Counted from the first letter of the stretch, positions 11,550-23,372 are shown. The stretch: DNA of 47,114 nucleotides from Terfezia claveryi (GCA_015179025.1 WHUX01000317.1:1-47114); one strand, 5' to 3'. Notes: generated from the letters alone by a model not told the origin. Program-made: numbers and translations.

Positions 11550-12530
11550 TGTCACGAGGTGACATCCAGCCCTACCAAAGGTACTTGGGCCCTCATAAAA
11601 CGACCCTAGAATCTGTATAGACTTTAGGTACACTCTTAGCTATGTAGTGCAAACGTTTCTAATACTTATCTATTAGAGTTAAGTATATGAAACGGGTATA
11701 AACCTCGGATTAGTTTATAATCATCCTAGATAGTTAAGACCCTTATGAAACGTCCATAGACCCTTAAGGGAGCTATGGTTTAAGTTTTATAAGTATCCGA
11801 TTAATGGTTCAACAGTTATACCCAAATCAATATGCTAGTTATATGCATACATAATACTAGCTATTGGCCATTACCTTGAAGTCTTGGCATTACCCTGAAT
11901 TGCTGATTATTACCCTGAATTTAAGGAAAATAATTGGGTAAAAATAACTAAAAAAATGAAGGACCGAGGGCGCACTTTAGACCAAAGTGCGTCCGGTGAC
12001 ACAATAAGGGAGTACCGCTAGGACAGAGACCAAAGGTAGGGCCAAAACATAAAGTTCTCTGAATTTAATGTTTCAAGGTTCTATCTAAGCCTACTTTTCG
12101 TCCTAATTTCATTTCTGCAACCCCTTTTATGATCGAAGTTAAAGTCATAGAGATATAAGACTTTTGATATGGTCATATAGGTCTACGAGGAGGTTTATTT
12201 ATTATAGGTAGTAACTCTATGAATCATTTAGGTATCGAGATGAACTAAGATTCTATAATTCTTTATGTATTGATACCTTTCCAATAGTAATCTACATGTG
12301 ACCTACGGTTTTCTATTCATAGAGTTATGTATAGTTGAAAATTATTTTCAACAGACACTAGATACTATTAAGTAAATACTGCCAGAAACGCAATTAGATG
12401 ACTTCGAATATTGTCAGATGGTAATCCAATAGTATCGAGGATTGGTAACGCATCTGAAATTGAATTTAGTCATTTCGGTTAACTGTTCTTTAATGGGATA
12501 AGCGAGCTATAAGTGAAGTATCTATAATAT
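11550..12530 (+). repeat. Family A LTR, 3'-truncated and diverged
   Basis: Starts precisely at TGTCACGAGGTGACATCC and runs about 980 bp in plus orientation before similarity stops after TATAATAT. It retains the hairpin near 11970 and the TTACCCTGAA repeats. Its far end is missing, so no target duplication can be tested. Confidence 0.8.
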
Positions 12531-13452
12531 ACTTAGGCTACTGAGACAAATATTCTGGCACATGTACCCTGTGCGCAACTAGACAAAGCAGGAATAAGCT
12601 GTGTAGCTCAACGTCAAGCTATTGCATTTGTAGTAATATGGATTTGCAGAGTAATTTCAAGAGTATGAATGAGGTTTAAACTAATATGCACACCCGCTTA
12701 CTCTTGGGACCATGCTAATCTATAAATACAAGGTTGGGTTTATAATCCTGGTCAAATTTAATTGGTATCCCCATGGGTTTCTGGTTTTATTGGTAGGACC
12801 TAGCCCATTCTACTAGCATAGTCAGAGCCTGTGTTCGATTCCCAGTAACTCTATAAAGGGCTAAAAATGGATGTTCCTCTAGTATAGCTGAATATGGATG
12901 GTTCAAAAAAAAAATGTGACTTCTTGGCTTCATCAGGATAGATATTTCTGTGCCGCAACGCCCCCTCTCGGCGCCCTGACGAACCACCTTCTACCTGTCC
13001 CACCTCGTGCATTAGGTCGCCCCGACGCCACTCCTGGCTAATGTGCCTCTACAATACCTCTCCGTATTCTGATGGTCCTGGCACGACCAACCAACCATTG
13101 CGTGCCTCTCAACGCCCTAGGCGCTGGGGCGCCCATTGGCCTTGACCCCAACTTACGTGAGTGCGTCCTTATCATCCGATTCCTTATCCTCACAATCCTA
13201 CCGTAACCAACCTTCTTGTAGTAACTTGTGTTCCGTTGTTGGCTTCTCAAATTCCTCCGACATCCCCTTGGCATTCTGGCACAGGGGTACTGAGGATGTA
13301 AAAATATAATTCAATGGTATACCGTTATTGACAAAGGCTATGCCGAACTCTTAGAGTCTTTTTGTGGCAAATTTATTCGCGGCTTCATAACCACAGTACT
13401 TGTTTATGAACTTTCGCTTCAATTCCCATCACATTCTATACATTTGGCTCCT
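12531..13452. other. Unassigned stretch with a weak tRNA-like/SINE-like segment
   Basis: No gene recognised. 12800-12915 contains GTTCGATTCCC, which resembles a pol III B box, followed by an A-rich run of ten bases at about 12906. The arms do not fold into a convincing tRNA. 12950-13280 is more GC-rich (short minus-strand frame 13038-13274, 78 codons, basic) and could be a relic of coding sequence. 13290-13452 is the 3' flank of the Plavaka transposase below, resuming on the far side of the solo LTR. Confidence 0.3.
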
Positions 13453-14189
13453 TGTAAGTGTGGGCCAAATTAGTAGAGGTGTTCCTGAGATGAACACGGC
13501 TCTACCAACATGGTTGAGCAGCTAAGCACACTGTCTAGGTCCTATACAGGAGTCCCAAAGAGCGGCTAGCTGTTGGTGTATTTGGGGGGTGTTCGGGAGA
13601 GTCACGGAGATCTGGAGAAAGAATATTACCGGTGTAGCTTGTATATTCTGATGTTGCTTGACTAGATGGTACTGAAAGAGATCCTGTCCTACCTAGAGGC
13701 CACGGAAATAAGGTCTTTAATAGACACTAGATTTCTGATGCTATGAGTCTAAACGAACTCATGTAAGGACAATCATCAAGACTCATTATGATACCTGATC
13801 ATAATTGATACAAGATGGCTCATTCTAGATACATTTAGTATTATAGATGACGCCAGAGAAAGTAATAGAAACGAGGCTGACAATAGAATAGAGAATAAGA
13901 CATGACATCAGTTGCCGAACAAGATAGGCAACTGGAACAGGAGAAAGTGGTTAGCTTGCTGACCACATAAAACATGTCAGTAATAAGTCATCGATAAAGG
14001 AAAGAGATAACGTGCTAAAGAAAGACAACACTAATATATGAGTAATCCATATACTAATCCAACTGAGGGAAATACCTAAACAAGTAATATGTGTCCTAAC
14101 ATTAGATAAAGAAAATCCTAAAAATAGCCAAAGAGATTCCAACGTTCAAACAAGACTTATAGTAAGGAGAAAAACAAGTATTCCTTACA
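13453..14189 (-). mobile_element. Solo family B LTR (TSD CTCCT)
   Basis: 737 bp, with TGTAAG at one edge and CTTACA at the other, flanked by CTCCT at 13448-13452 and 14190-14194. It is nearly identical along its full length to 38696-39433, which sits directly beyond a gypsy integrase-chromodomain gene. That identifies it as an LTR and gives its orientation. It landed a few bases past the stop codon of the Plavaka-like transposase. Confidence 0.9.
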
Positions 14190-14201
14190 CTCCTATGTAT
14201 T

Positions 14202-17200
14202 CTAGTCATATAACTTATTCCATGTATTGAAATCAATCCTGTTGTTAACTAACCAGACCCTGTCAATCTCCAACGGTATCACATGTGCCATTCCCTCTAT
14301 GTCCGAAATCCCGATAACTTGCATTGCTCCGTCATCCTCACGTTTCTCCATCCGAATCATTCTCTCCTCACTATGTAGCCTGCTGGAACCCTTGATTCTA
14401 AGTAACCTCACATATGCTACCTCATGTGTTCCTTGCATCCTGTCCTAGATCTTGAAAAGTCCCTCCACTCTAGCTACAGTCCGACCATCGAGCTGGCCAC
14501 CGCTGTCCCATAATCGTGGCCTCCTCCTCACCCAAATCCAATTTGCCCTCACATTTCCCCGTCTTCTGAAGTCCCGATCCCCTGTCCAGCTCACATGATG
14601 GATTTGTACACCATCTCCTTGAAATTGTTGCACTAGTACCAAAACCCTACTGTAGTACTCCCCTTGGTAGTTCGCTACCTCCTCCACGTTCGGTCGGTAA
14701 CCTCCAGAATCACTTCTGAGCCGTAGGTAATCTCGAAACCTGCCGACCAGGTGTGGTATTTGCAGAGCTGTTGTAAGAACGGACAGGGGTTCTGGTGGTG
14801 CATTCCGTACCTGCTGTTGGCCAGTTAATTTCGGATGGTCTTCATTCTTGACTGCACCTTCAGTATCCTTTCTCATCGACACAACTAGAGCTTTGATGTC
14901 ATAGTCAAACTTCACCTCCTTATCCCACGCACATAAATTTAACTCCAGCATTTTGAATGCATGGTCTCTTGCATGCGTGTAAAGAATCTGGACAGTTGCA
15001 TCAACCCTATTCGACCGTTTGTAGGCTTCTTTGAGTGGTTTGTGAAGGGCTTCTGTAATTTCCGTTGAATACTGCGGGAGGCTTCCAAATTGGACGACCT
15101 GTTGTGAGTAATGTGTAAGCAAGTGCAGCTTAGGGTAGTTAAATGTTGCCTGACCCAGTATATTAGTTACAAGGCCTTGTCGTTCCTCTCAATTCGCTGA
15201 TGCTTGGTTTGCCTTCTGGGTGGCAGTCACCATAAAATAACTGGAGATGGTTGCTTGATGAGCCTGAGTAGCTGCCAGATCCTTAGAGGCCCCCTTCGCT
15301 TTCCTGTGGTCAGCCTTACTTGCACGAAATTCGCCAAATACATGCCAATACTTGTGGAAGTCCTGCAGGTAGTTAGACATATATTGAATAGTCTCCGGAG
15401 TATGACTTCGATACTGGGCTATTAGGCAGAAGTCCGACAGAGCATGAACAGCTCGTATCGCAATCTTGACGTCAGCCTGAGCAGCTGGTGTCAAGCGGCT
15501 GGTGGCCGTCTCACGGCGTATGGCAGTCGTAAAACAAGCAAGTATGACCCGTCCGAAACCGCGCATTTCTGTACCGCTCCACATAGTGATTTGGTGATAC
15601 TGCTTCCATGGTGGTGTGAACCCCGGGTACGGTGGTAAGGTGCTCTATATTTCATCGAAAGTTGCAAGCCTTTTGTGTTTACTCAAGAACCCTTGTATCC
15701 ACTCCATGAGATTTTTCTGGACACCTAGATGTATATTATGAAGTATGTCCGCACGTACTATCATCGGTGGGCGAACCTTAGGAAGACCCCACAGCGCATT
15801 CTGGATGGGCTTAACATCCAAATCGGTCAAGCTGTTCTTCTGCATTAGGCCAGTCAATGTGGAGAAGGGTGGGTAAGGGGGGGTGACGAACGCATTGTTA
15901 TCATTGGCTGCTCAAAGGCGCTCATAGCGCATGTGGTCGCGCTGAGCATACGGTCGCTTTGGTAATAATCCAAGCTGATCTCGACTCGCTATACAGATTG
16001 GACACCGGTTCACTTTTATATAATGAATATTTACATTCTCCATATGATCTGCAAGCCATACGGATAGGATTGGTATACAACATCGAACATTCTCATCCCC
16101 ACATACCATATCCGACCCACCAGCCTTTCAGGAGTCAGCGAATATCCTATAGAGTCTGGTGACAGAATCCTTACCTCGAAAATAGTGACTAGTGGTGCCA
16201 GGATCCGTTCCATCAGTCAGTGTTGTATCTCCAAGGAGTCATGCTCTTGATTCCGAACTGAGAATCCCTTGAGAGCTGTTGTTCGCTTCGGGCCTATAGG
16301 CAAGAGGCCTATGAGGATCCAGGCTTGCCATGAGGGCTTATTTCGTATATCTGATAGGATGTTCCCCAAGCTCATGAAAATTGGCCACAATTTCTTATCG
16401 CCAGAAAAGTTGGTCAAGCATGTTTGATTAGAGGTTATTAGAATAGGTATGAGGCTGGAGCTAATTGGAAGGGTCATCTGGCGGCCTGTGAGTAGCTGTT
16501 CACAAACAGGAATGATAAATAAGTACCTGCGTGTCCCACCATCAGTCCCCTGTATGCATTCCCGTATACACCCTGTTGCCTTGTTGATCGAAGTCCCGCT
16601 GAGGTTTGAAGACAAGATACTGAGCATACGCCTTCTGGCGGAGAAGATATTGGATGCATTGTTCAACGTCCCAATAAAAAAACATGACTCCTTTTTGGAG
16701 GTGGAAATCCACACTCCCGTGTTGCTATGCTGGTTGGTTGTTCAGTGCTCGCAACTTATTCCGCCAGGTATAACTAGACCAATACCCAACCCCCAATGTC
16801 CGGAACATACCGATAGGGAGCAGTTCATACTTGAAAAATTGGTCAATCTGCTTCATTGTAGTCTTGCTCTGATGGAAGAATCGTGCTAGCTTATATTCAT
16901 AAGTGTTGGTAAAAGGTGATGAAGGATTCTATGATGGGTCCCGAATCTGGATGAATAATGACTAGCATATGACTTGCCCAACTTGAAGTAATGATGGCAG
17001 ATACTCCTCAACAGGTGGATGAAGATTCAGGGAATCCCGTGATATGTCCTCAACGTTCGGTGCGTTAACGGTTCTAACTGTAGAGTCGGTTTGTGGGATG
17101 CATACGACTGTATCGGTAGTGTTCAGGCGTTGTCGCTTCAGGCTACCTGAGAGCCTATGATAGTCTGGTGCCGCGTGTTTGGGGAGTGAAGGAGCATGCA

Positions 17201-17285
17201 ATTGTTTCCCGGGGTGGTTTGTATGCAAATGTCGCCCATAATGGCCTGCCATAGTAAACTGACAGTTGCAAAATTGACACCGCAT
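14202..17285 (-). pseudogene. Plavaka-like (CACTA-type) DNA transposase, decayed
   Basis: Cut-and-paste transposase relic. In order on the minus strand: a C2H2-like zinc finger at the N-terminus (RCQFCNCQF...RHLHTNH, 17285-17210); a core segment NQTCLTNFSGDKKLWPIF then SLGNILSDIRNKP (about 16430-16320); DHMENVNIHYIKVNRCPIC near 16000; VRADILHNIHLGVQKNLMEW near 15740; ALSDFCLIAQYRSHTPETI near 15440; FGSLPQYSTEITEALHKPLK near 15070; and a C-terminal part ending at the TAG at 14202. These match the Plavaka order as I know it. Family members usually have ADK or SDK where this copy has SNQ, so a probable catalytic Asp has become Asn. Frameshifts near 15640, 15900, 16200 and 16720 and a TAG near 14448 inactivate it. 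Full span fits a protein of about 1000 residues. Confidence 0.75.
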
Positions 17286-17750
17286 ACTCTACTACATAAA
17301 TGTCAGTCCCGTGGAATTTGCATTCAGAGTAGTTCTCACATACAACGATCAGCGGAATCGCTAGGGCCTCAATGCAGACTCTCTGTGCCAGATTGGTTTT
17401 GGTGATGCCATTGTGTTCGGGTGTGCTCAATAGTTCTGACAGGATCACTAAAGTCCCACCGCACTAGGTATGCTGTTCCGGGTTGTACCGAATAAGTGGG
17501 TACATAATCGATAGTATGCGTGCCATAACGAGTGTAGGTGACTCGTCCTATATAGCCTGCTGGTGGTTTAGTATCCATAGTATTGTAACCGTCTCGACCC
17601 TCAAAGTTGTTGTTGCAGAACCAAAGAAACCAAAAGGGGAGGAGAAGAGGAATCGAAGCAATAATGCCAAGACAGCCTTTCATGATGCTCAAATAGCCCG
17701 AGCGCAGCGGCAAAATTGGGTCTCAGACTGAAATTCATAGCCCTGTGTTG
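17286..17750. other. Upstream region of the Plavaka transposase
   Basis: A minus-strand frame of 114 codons (17369-17713) has a hydrophobic start (ASIPLLLPFWFLWF) and a YLVRWDFSD motif. I do not recognise it; it could be an extra 5' exon or a shadow. No other gene is seen. Confidence 0.25.
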
Positions 17751-19330
17751 CAATACTGCGAGGAGTTGGGTCATGCAACCAGACTAGCAATCTGACGGTC
17801 TGGATTGAGCTGATGACAAAAGATATTGACATAAAAGGGGTTTAAAGTAGAATGTCTAAACATTTTAAACCTGAATGTAGTTTATGACAGTCTGTGGCAT
17901 GGTGATCAAAGGTTTGTGGCAGCTCACACGAAACGAGTGAAAGGAACCTAGTCTCATGCCAAGACCCCTACTACTAAGTTGTTCTGACGAATGCTGTGAG
18001 AAAAGAAACAGATTAGACCTGTTCTGCTAACACAGCACCCCTAACCACAGTGGCAAACTCATATCAGTCCTAAGGCGGTTAGTACGCTTGTTGTGAAATC
18101 AGTTATTCGCTAGCATAATTTGAATCTGAGCTGGGCAAATGTATTTGAAATTACGCTAGCGAGTAGCTAATGGATACCTACCGTGCTACAATAAACCCAA
18201 CCAGACTACAATGAACCATAACCAGACTACAATGAACCTACCGTAGTCAGTATGGAATATCTATCAGCGTATCAACAGAGGCACGAATACTTAGCCTGCC
18301 CGATTACTAATTCTGTGTAGTACATTCTTGGGCAGGTGCAACCAGACTAGGATTGTCTATGCGTAGTCTCGGCACCGTCTATACATGGTTCTATGTCTCT
18401 ACGAGGGGCTTGTACCAACCAGACTAGTTCTATGCGTGGTTCATTGTAGTCTGTAGAGGGTAGTGCAACCAGACAAGAGCCCATAGCTAGCCAAGAGAAT
18501 CTAGTCTCGATTAGACCCTCGTAGAGGGGAATCCTGAGCTTATGTGAGACACTATTTCTGAAACCAAGTTGGGGCCACCACGATATCTCATAGAATTCTG
18601 CAATTTTCCAGTTGCCGCGTTTGCTTATGGTAGGTCGTGTCAGACTAGTACTTTGCTAGTGTGGCTGGAACCGGACTAATGTTGCACGGCTAGGTGTCTT
18701 GGCATGAGACTGATAGATTCCGTACTGACAAGAGCCCCCGACCAATCCTGAATAGTCTCGTGCCCAGACCCTCTGTTAAGAAGAATCCTGAGCTTATTTG
18801 ACAGGCCGTGTTTGCCTCTGTGTACTTTGCTAGTCGCGCCAGACTAGTACGTTGCAAGTGCCAACCAGACTAACGTTGCATGGCCTAGGCTCATAGGGCT
18901 CCTTATACCCGACAGCAACCAGACTAACCTGACAGGTGATCTTGCATTGCTTGTCTCGTGCGTTTGCTAAGCTCGAGGGTCGGGTGCCGAGACTAGTCTC
19001 GTGCCCATTACGGGGGGGTTGTGCCAACCAGACTATGTGCCTCAGTTGATACGCTCATGTGAAGACTGTTCCTGATGCCGAGACTAGTTCCTGACCCTCT
19101 GAGAGAGTCACAGGAGGAGGGTCGTTCAACTAGACTACTGATACCCTGATAGATCCACTAGAGCCTGTGGCTAGCCAAGAGAATCCTGAGCTAAAGTTAC
19201 TTTGCTACTAGTGTGGTTGCACTACCACTCGCAGTTTGCTATATAGTTCTACCAACCAGACTATTTGCTACACTAGGGCGTTGCACGTGCCAACCGGACT
19301 AACGTTACACGGTGTAGGCTCATTGGGCTC
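17750..19330 (+). repeat. Array of about 16 CAACCAGACTA motifs
   Basis: Exact or one-off copies occur at 17776, 18198, 18219, 18339, 18416, 18476, 18668, 18837, 18862, 18916, 19025, 19138, 19253 and 19291, mostly on the plus strand, with partial ones near 18640 and 18447 (reverse). They sit inside longer diverged repeats: CCAACCAGACTAACGTTGCA-like blocks at 18861, 18668 and 19290, and AATCCTGAGCT at 18530, 18784 and 19182. No coding frame is convincing. The array lies upstream of the Plavaka transposase start. CACTA-type elements carry subterminal repeats that bind the transposase, so this may be one end of that element. A mirrored array on the other side was not found. Confidence 0.55.
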
Positions 19331-19409
19331 CCTAAGCAGACTTGGCACTAACAACAAGGTGCTAGGCCACATGAGGTAATTTCCCATATATAGGTATACT
19401 TGCTTTATT

Positions 19410-19465
19410 ACATTCGCTTTGTTGCATTCGCTTTGTTGTATTCACTTTGTTACATTCGCTTTGCT
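19410..19465. repeat. 14-bp tandem repeat, four copies
   Basis: Four consecutive copies of ACATTCGCTTTGTT-like units, slightly diverged. A TATATA stretch lies just upstream (about 19386). Confidence 0.8.
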
Positions 19466-19626
19466 ACTTTTGCATCGTTTCACATAGCAATGGTCAAACT
19501 GAAGGAAAAAGGTCTTTGTTTGGTACGAAGAGATGTAGGGGGCTATTCATAGTCGTTAACAGCATATATAGGGGAGTGTGAATGCCCCAGACTCACGGGG
19601 AACTATACAACATATCTATCATATAC

Positions 19627-19738
19627 GGGGTCTATAGTATACGGAATCTACACTATATGGGGTCTATAGTATACGGAATCTACACTATACGGGATCTATA
19701 CTATACGGGGTCTATACTATATGGAATCTATACTATAC
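19627..19738. repeat. 16-bp tandem repeat, seven copies
   Basis: Alternating units GGGGTCTATAGTATAC and GGAATCTACACTATAC, seven in a row, with a degenerate eighth just before. Units are internally palindromic around TATAGTATA. The array ends 90 bp before the ATG at 19828, so it sits in that gene's promoter or leader. Confidence 0.9.
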
Positions 19739-19827
19739 GGGAACAGTATGTACAAGTTAACTGCAATCTGCTATTCCACTACAAGCAGGGTCTGGGGCTG
19801 TGCTCTAATATAAACTATCTATAGGAC

Positions 19828-21592
19828 ATGCCTCCAAAGAGAAAGACACAACCAGCTGCAGACCCAACGGAAGCGGATGATGATCGGACCATGCGCCATT
19901 TTGCAGAGAGGGCCGGGTTCTATATTGAAGGAATTCCGGAGACCCTATACTCACTCTGGAGGTGTGACGTTTCACAACTGATTAAGGAAACAGGGGTACA
20001 TGGTCCACAAAAATCGGGGACTAATACATGGTCAATATTTTGCTGGCATGCCGCTGGCCTGCCAACGATGGCTCCGAGTGGGCAGCTAAAGTACTGTAGT
20101 GATGAGTGGATCCTTCAGTCTGTCAATCAACTATGTCAAGATATTGCCAAGAAAGTACGAACCGGAAATACTTCTAGGGATCAAGCGGTACAGCAGGCTC
20201 ATGCTGCTCATGTAGCAGAGTACCCTGATGACCCAAGTCCGCCAGCCCTCACAAGCCAACCGCCTGCCCTCCCAAACCACCCTCCTGCCCTCATAAGCCA
20301 ACCACCTACCTGGAATAAGCCGATTTCTCTACCGGGTCGAGACATCAAGAAGCGGGGGTTAGATGCCAGTAGCAGTCAGCTGGCACTCAAAAAAATCAAG
20401 GCTCTGGAAGGTAAGGGTAAAAGGGCTATGGACGCGAAGGGACAGAGATCAGCCAGCCAAGGGGGAAGAGAGGCAGGCCCTGTAACTAGAAAAAAGACCC
20501 CCGCGGCTAAGAAGAATGTTAAGGAGGTGACGGTCGACAATCAGGAGGAGGTGTAGGAACCAACCCCGGTAACCAGAAAGGTCCCTGCGGCTAAGAAGAC
20601 TGTGAAGGAGGTGCAGGCACCAATCTCGGTAACTAAATGGAGGGTTGCTCCATCAAGGAAGCATGTGAAGCAAGTACAGGTATTATCATCATCATCATCA
20701 TCATCATCATCATCGTTGTCATCGTCGTCGTCGGAGGAGGAGGAGGAGGAGGAGGAGCAAGAGGAAGAGGAGGAGGAGGAGCAAGAGGAAGAGGAGGACG
20801 ATGAGGGGGAGAAGGAAGTGGAGGAGGAGGAGGTGCAGGAGGAGGTGCAGGAGGAGATGCAGGAGGAGGTTCAGGAGGAAGCACCCGTAATCAAAACGAA
20901 GGTTCGAAAGGCCGTGAAGGAAGTTGAGGTAGCAGAGGAGGAGGAGGTTGTGGAGGAAGCACCGGTAATCAGAAGGAAGGTGCGCAATACGAAGAAGGAT
21001 GTTAGGAAGGTAGAGAAAGCGGTTGAGGAGGAGTCGGTGGTGGAGGACACTCACAAGGAGGCTAGACGTAGCAAGAAGCAAAGTGAAGGGCGGCAACGAG
21101 CCTGCCAAGGGAACAGCTGCAAGGGTACAACAGAAAACGCAAGTGACCAAAAAAATAGCTGTTGTGATAGAGGATGACTCCAAGGCGAAGAGGACACGGC
21201 AAACGGAGGAGGGTCCCAAAACTCAAGTGGCCAAAAGATGGAGGGCTGAGATAGAGGTCCCTGCTGAGGAGGAAGAGGAGGATGTAGAGGAGGCGGAGGG
21301 AATAGAGGAGGAGGAGGCAGTGGTGGAGGAGGAGGTAGAGGATGGTAATGAGGAGGAGCAGGCTGGGGCTGGGAATCACGGCAAGGGGAATGTGGGGGAC
21401 CCTAAGGGGAAGGGCAAGGGAACACAAGCTAAAGCCAAAGCCACCAAAACCAAGGCAACCACCGCCAAACCAACTGAAACCAAGGCCACGGGAGTAAAGA
21501 TCAAGACTACGGGGGTCAAGGCCAAGACAGAGGGCAAGGAGAGGGTTATGAAGGGTGGCCCAAAAAAGGGTGGAAAAGCAAAGGGGCCCTAA
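19828..21592 (+). pseudogene. Unrecognised Lys/Glu-rich protein gene with an in-frame TAG and a frame change
   Basis: The first frame (19828-20556, 242 codons, start MPPKRKTQ) has a compositionally normal N-terminal part of about 130 residues (HFAERAGFYIEGIPETLYSL, NTWSIFCWHAAGLPTM), then a proline linker repeated three times (PPALTSQ/PPALPNH/PPALISQ) and a basic tail. After a TAG at 20554 the same frame continues (20557-21177) with a repeat of the module PVTRK.PAAKK.VKEV, a Ser run, then long Glu runs. The basic/acidic pattern then resumes in another frame (to 21592, ending in KPTETKATGVKIKTTG-type lysine-rich repeats). A CAG-to-TAG change and a one-base shift near 21090 would explain the breaks, or an intron could. 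The protein looks nuclear and disordered. Family unknown. Confidence 0.45.
20685..20880 (+). repeat. ATC and GAG trinucleotide tracts
   Basis: A run of about 13 ATC/CAT triplets turns into GTC triplets, then about 140 bp of GAG/GAA-rich sequence. In the gene frame these encode poly-Ser and poly-Glu. Confidence 0.85.
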
Positions 21593-22281
21593 GGGTATGG
21601 TATTGGCTGCTGGAAGTAGGGAGATAAATGATGAGGGGTATGTTGTGTTTTTGGGTGTCGTGTTTTTGTATTTTGTGTTTTTGTGTTTTGTGTCTTTGGG
21701 CTTTATGTTTTTGGGCTTTGTGTTTTGATATTGTGGTACTTTGTGAAGGACTAGATATTGTGATTCTTTTTTTTTTTTTTGAAAGAGTCCGTACTTGGCT
21801 GGATGTTGTGAGGGTGTGGATGAGCAGGGTCTTGGTCATTTTTCTTGATTTTTTAAATATAAATATGATGATACGTATGCAGGTTGGGTAGATATGCAAT
21901 AGGATTTGGGTCGGAGCGCTGAAACCTATCCAATTGTGAAACATGACTGACTACATGCACACAGAGCGGTCCATGGTGGTCATCGTTAGTATACATGCAG
22001 ATAAAAGACTTAAAGACAACCACAATATCCACCCATGCCCTTAGAAGACCCAAAACTCCACAATAGCGACCACACGAAAGCCCACGAAAATAAAGGGAAA
22101 GGGTAAGGAGTCTTCCACTAAGTGAGCTGCCAGTAAGAGTGACCTCCGGGGAGATCAAGGCAAACGTCCCGCAGCTTCTGAGAGGGCTGATCATGATACC
22201 AACCTCTTGACGTTCAATGACAGGACGCAAGGAATGGATAGCGCAAGTAGTCCAGTGGGTATTCACGTATGTTCCAAGGTT
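21593..22281. other. Spacer with TGTTTTTG-type repeats, no gene
   Basis: 21640-21735 has irregular repeats of TTTTTGTGTTTTG and GGGCTTTGTGT. 21768-21780 is a T run of about 14. The rest shows no recognisable gene. Confidence 0.4.
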
Positions 22282-23372
22282 GTTATATATATATCTTCTG
22301 GTCCGTTCCGGGATCCGGTCCATACCAGTATGGCCCGGTCTATACCGGTATGGACTGGATATCGCAACGGACCAGGCCGTTACGGTATGGCTGGATATCA
22401 CAACAGACCAGGCCGTTACAGGATTAAATTGTTCAATGTCACGGATAGCAACAAGGATTTACTACAACACCACAGTGGCCACAGCGACATTAAAATTACT
22501 AAATAGGGATATATCCGATATGAAGGTTATTTTGTAGCAACATTTGGTCAAAGAACATCGGAGATAACATAGGCGACCTATCCAAAAAAAAACTCAGTAG
22601 AGGTATAACCAAAATGAAAGTTATTATGTAGAGAAATGTTCTGGTCCGTTATGGAATTGAAACCTTTAGTTTGTGAGAATTTTCTTCAATGCAACACACT
22701 TGTTCAACATAACATATTGTGCACACTGACATTACCAGAGCACACCGCGGAATTACCAATATACCACGACATTCCAGCCCTTAACATAATGTCAGTTGGT
22801 CAGAAGATAATGGTGCTATTGATTTGAATTAGTTTCACCCCCTAGGTTTCACTTAATCTCGAAGCATAATTATTGAAGTAAATCCCAGGTGACCTTTGAG
22901 AAGTAATTCCTTAATATCTAATTCAAGTACATGGTGACTAACAAGAACTACCTAGGTATTGCAGAATTAAAGCATACCTGCGAGACCCAAATAACTGCGA
23001 TGGAAGGAAAGTAATGATGGGAAATAGGTGGCTTTGGAGCATGATGTAACATGTTCGTGATACTTTGCTGCATTCAGAAAAGAACAAGACCTATAGTACT
23101 ATGAACGAGAGGTATCATGAAATTACTCATAGTGAAGTTTAAGCTTTTGTTATGTATAAAATATAATAGACCTAGTTTCCACTCAATTTGGCTTTGTTCA
23201 TCGCTCAGAGTGTAGATATATACCATCCCGGAACGGCCCGGCAATCTCGCAACGGCCCAGTCCATACCGGTATAGGGGGCCATACCGGTATGGCCCGAGC
23301 AATCCCGGAACGGCCCGGTCCATACCAGTATAAACCGGAATCCCGGAACGGACCAGAACATATATATCTAAC
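22282..23372. mobile_element. Non-autonomous inverted-repeat element with GGTATGG palindromes
   Basis: The left end near 22283 reads TATATATCTTCTGGTCCGTT then CCGGGAT. The right end, read inward on the minus strand from about 23370, gives TATATATGTTCTGGTCCGTT then CCGGGAT. These are inverted repeats of about 30 bp. Both ends continue into clusters (22300-22430 and 23215-23360) of AACGGCCCGG and CCATACCGGTATGG; 23278-23295 is an 18-base perfect palindrome. The middle (22450-23210) is AT-rich and without a gene. An extra GTTCTGGTCCGTT at 22638 may mark an internal or nested end. Length and lack of coding suggest a MITE-like element; target duplication unclear. Confidence 0.55.

Noticed and set aside
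12830..12900. A tRNA gene around GTTCGATTCCC
   Set aside because: No acceptor stem or anticodon arm pairs properly.
20633..21219. Minus-strand proline- and leucine-rich frames
   Set aside because: Shadows of the GAG/GAA tract on the plus strand, which encodes the acidic tail of the gene at 19828.
22207..22537. Plus-strand frames with repeated RYRYGMDR-like peptides
   Set aside because: They follow from the GGTATGG palindromes of the inverted-repeat element and appear on both strands.
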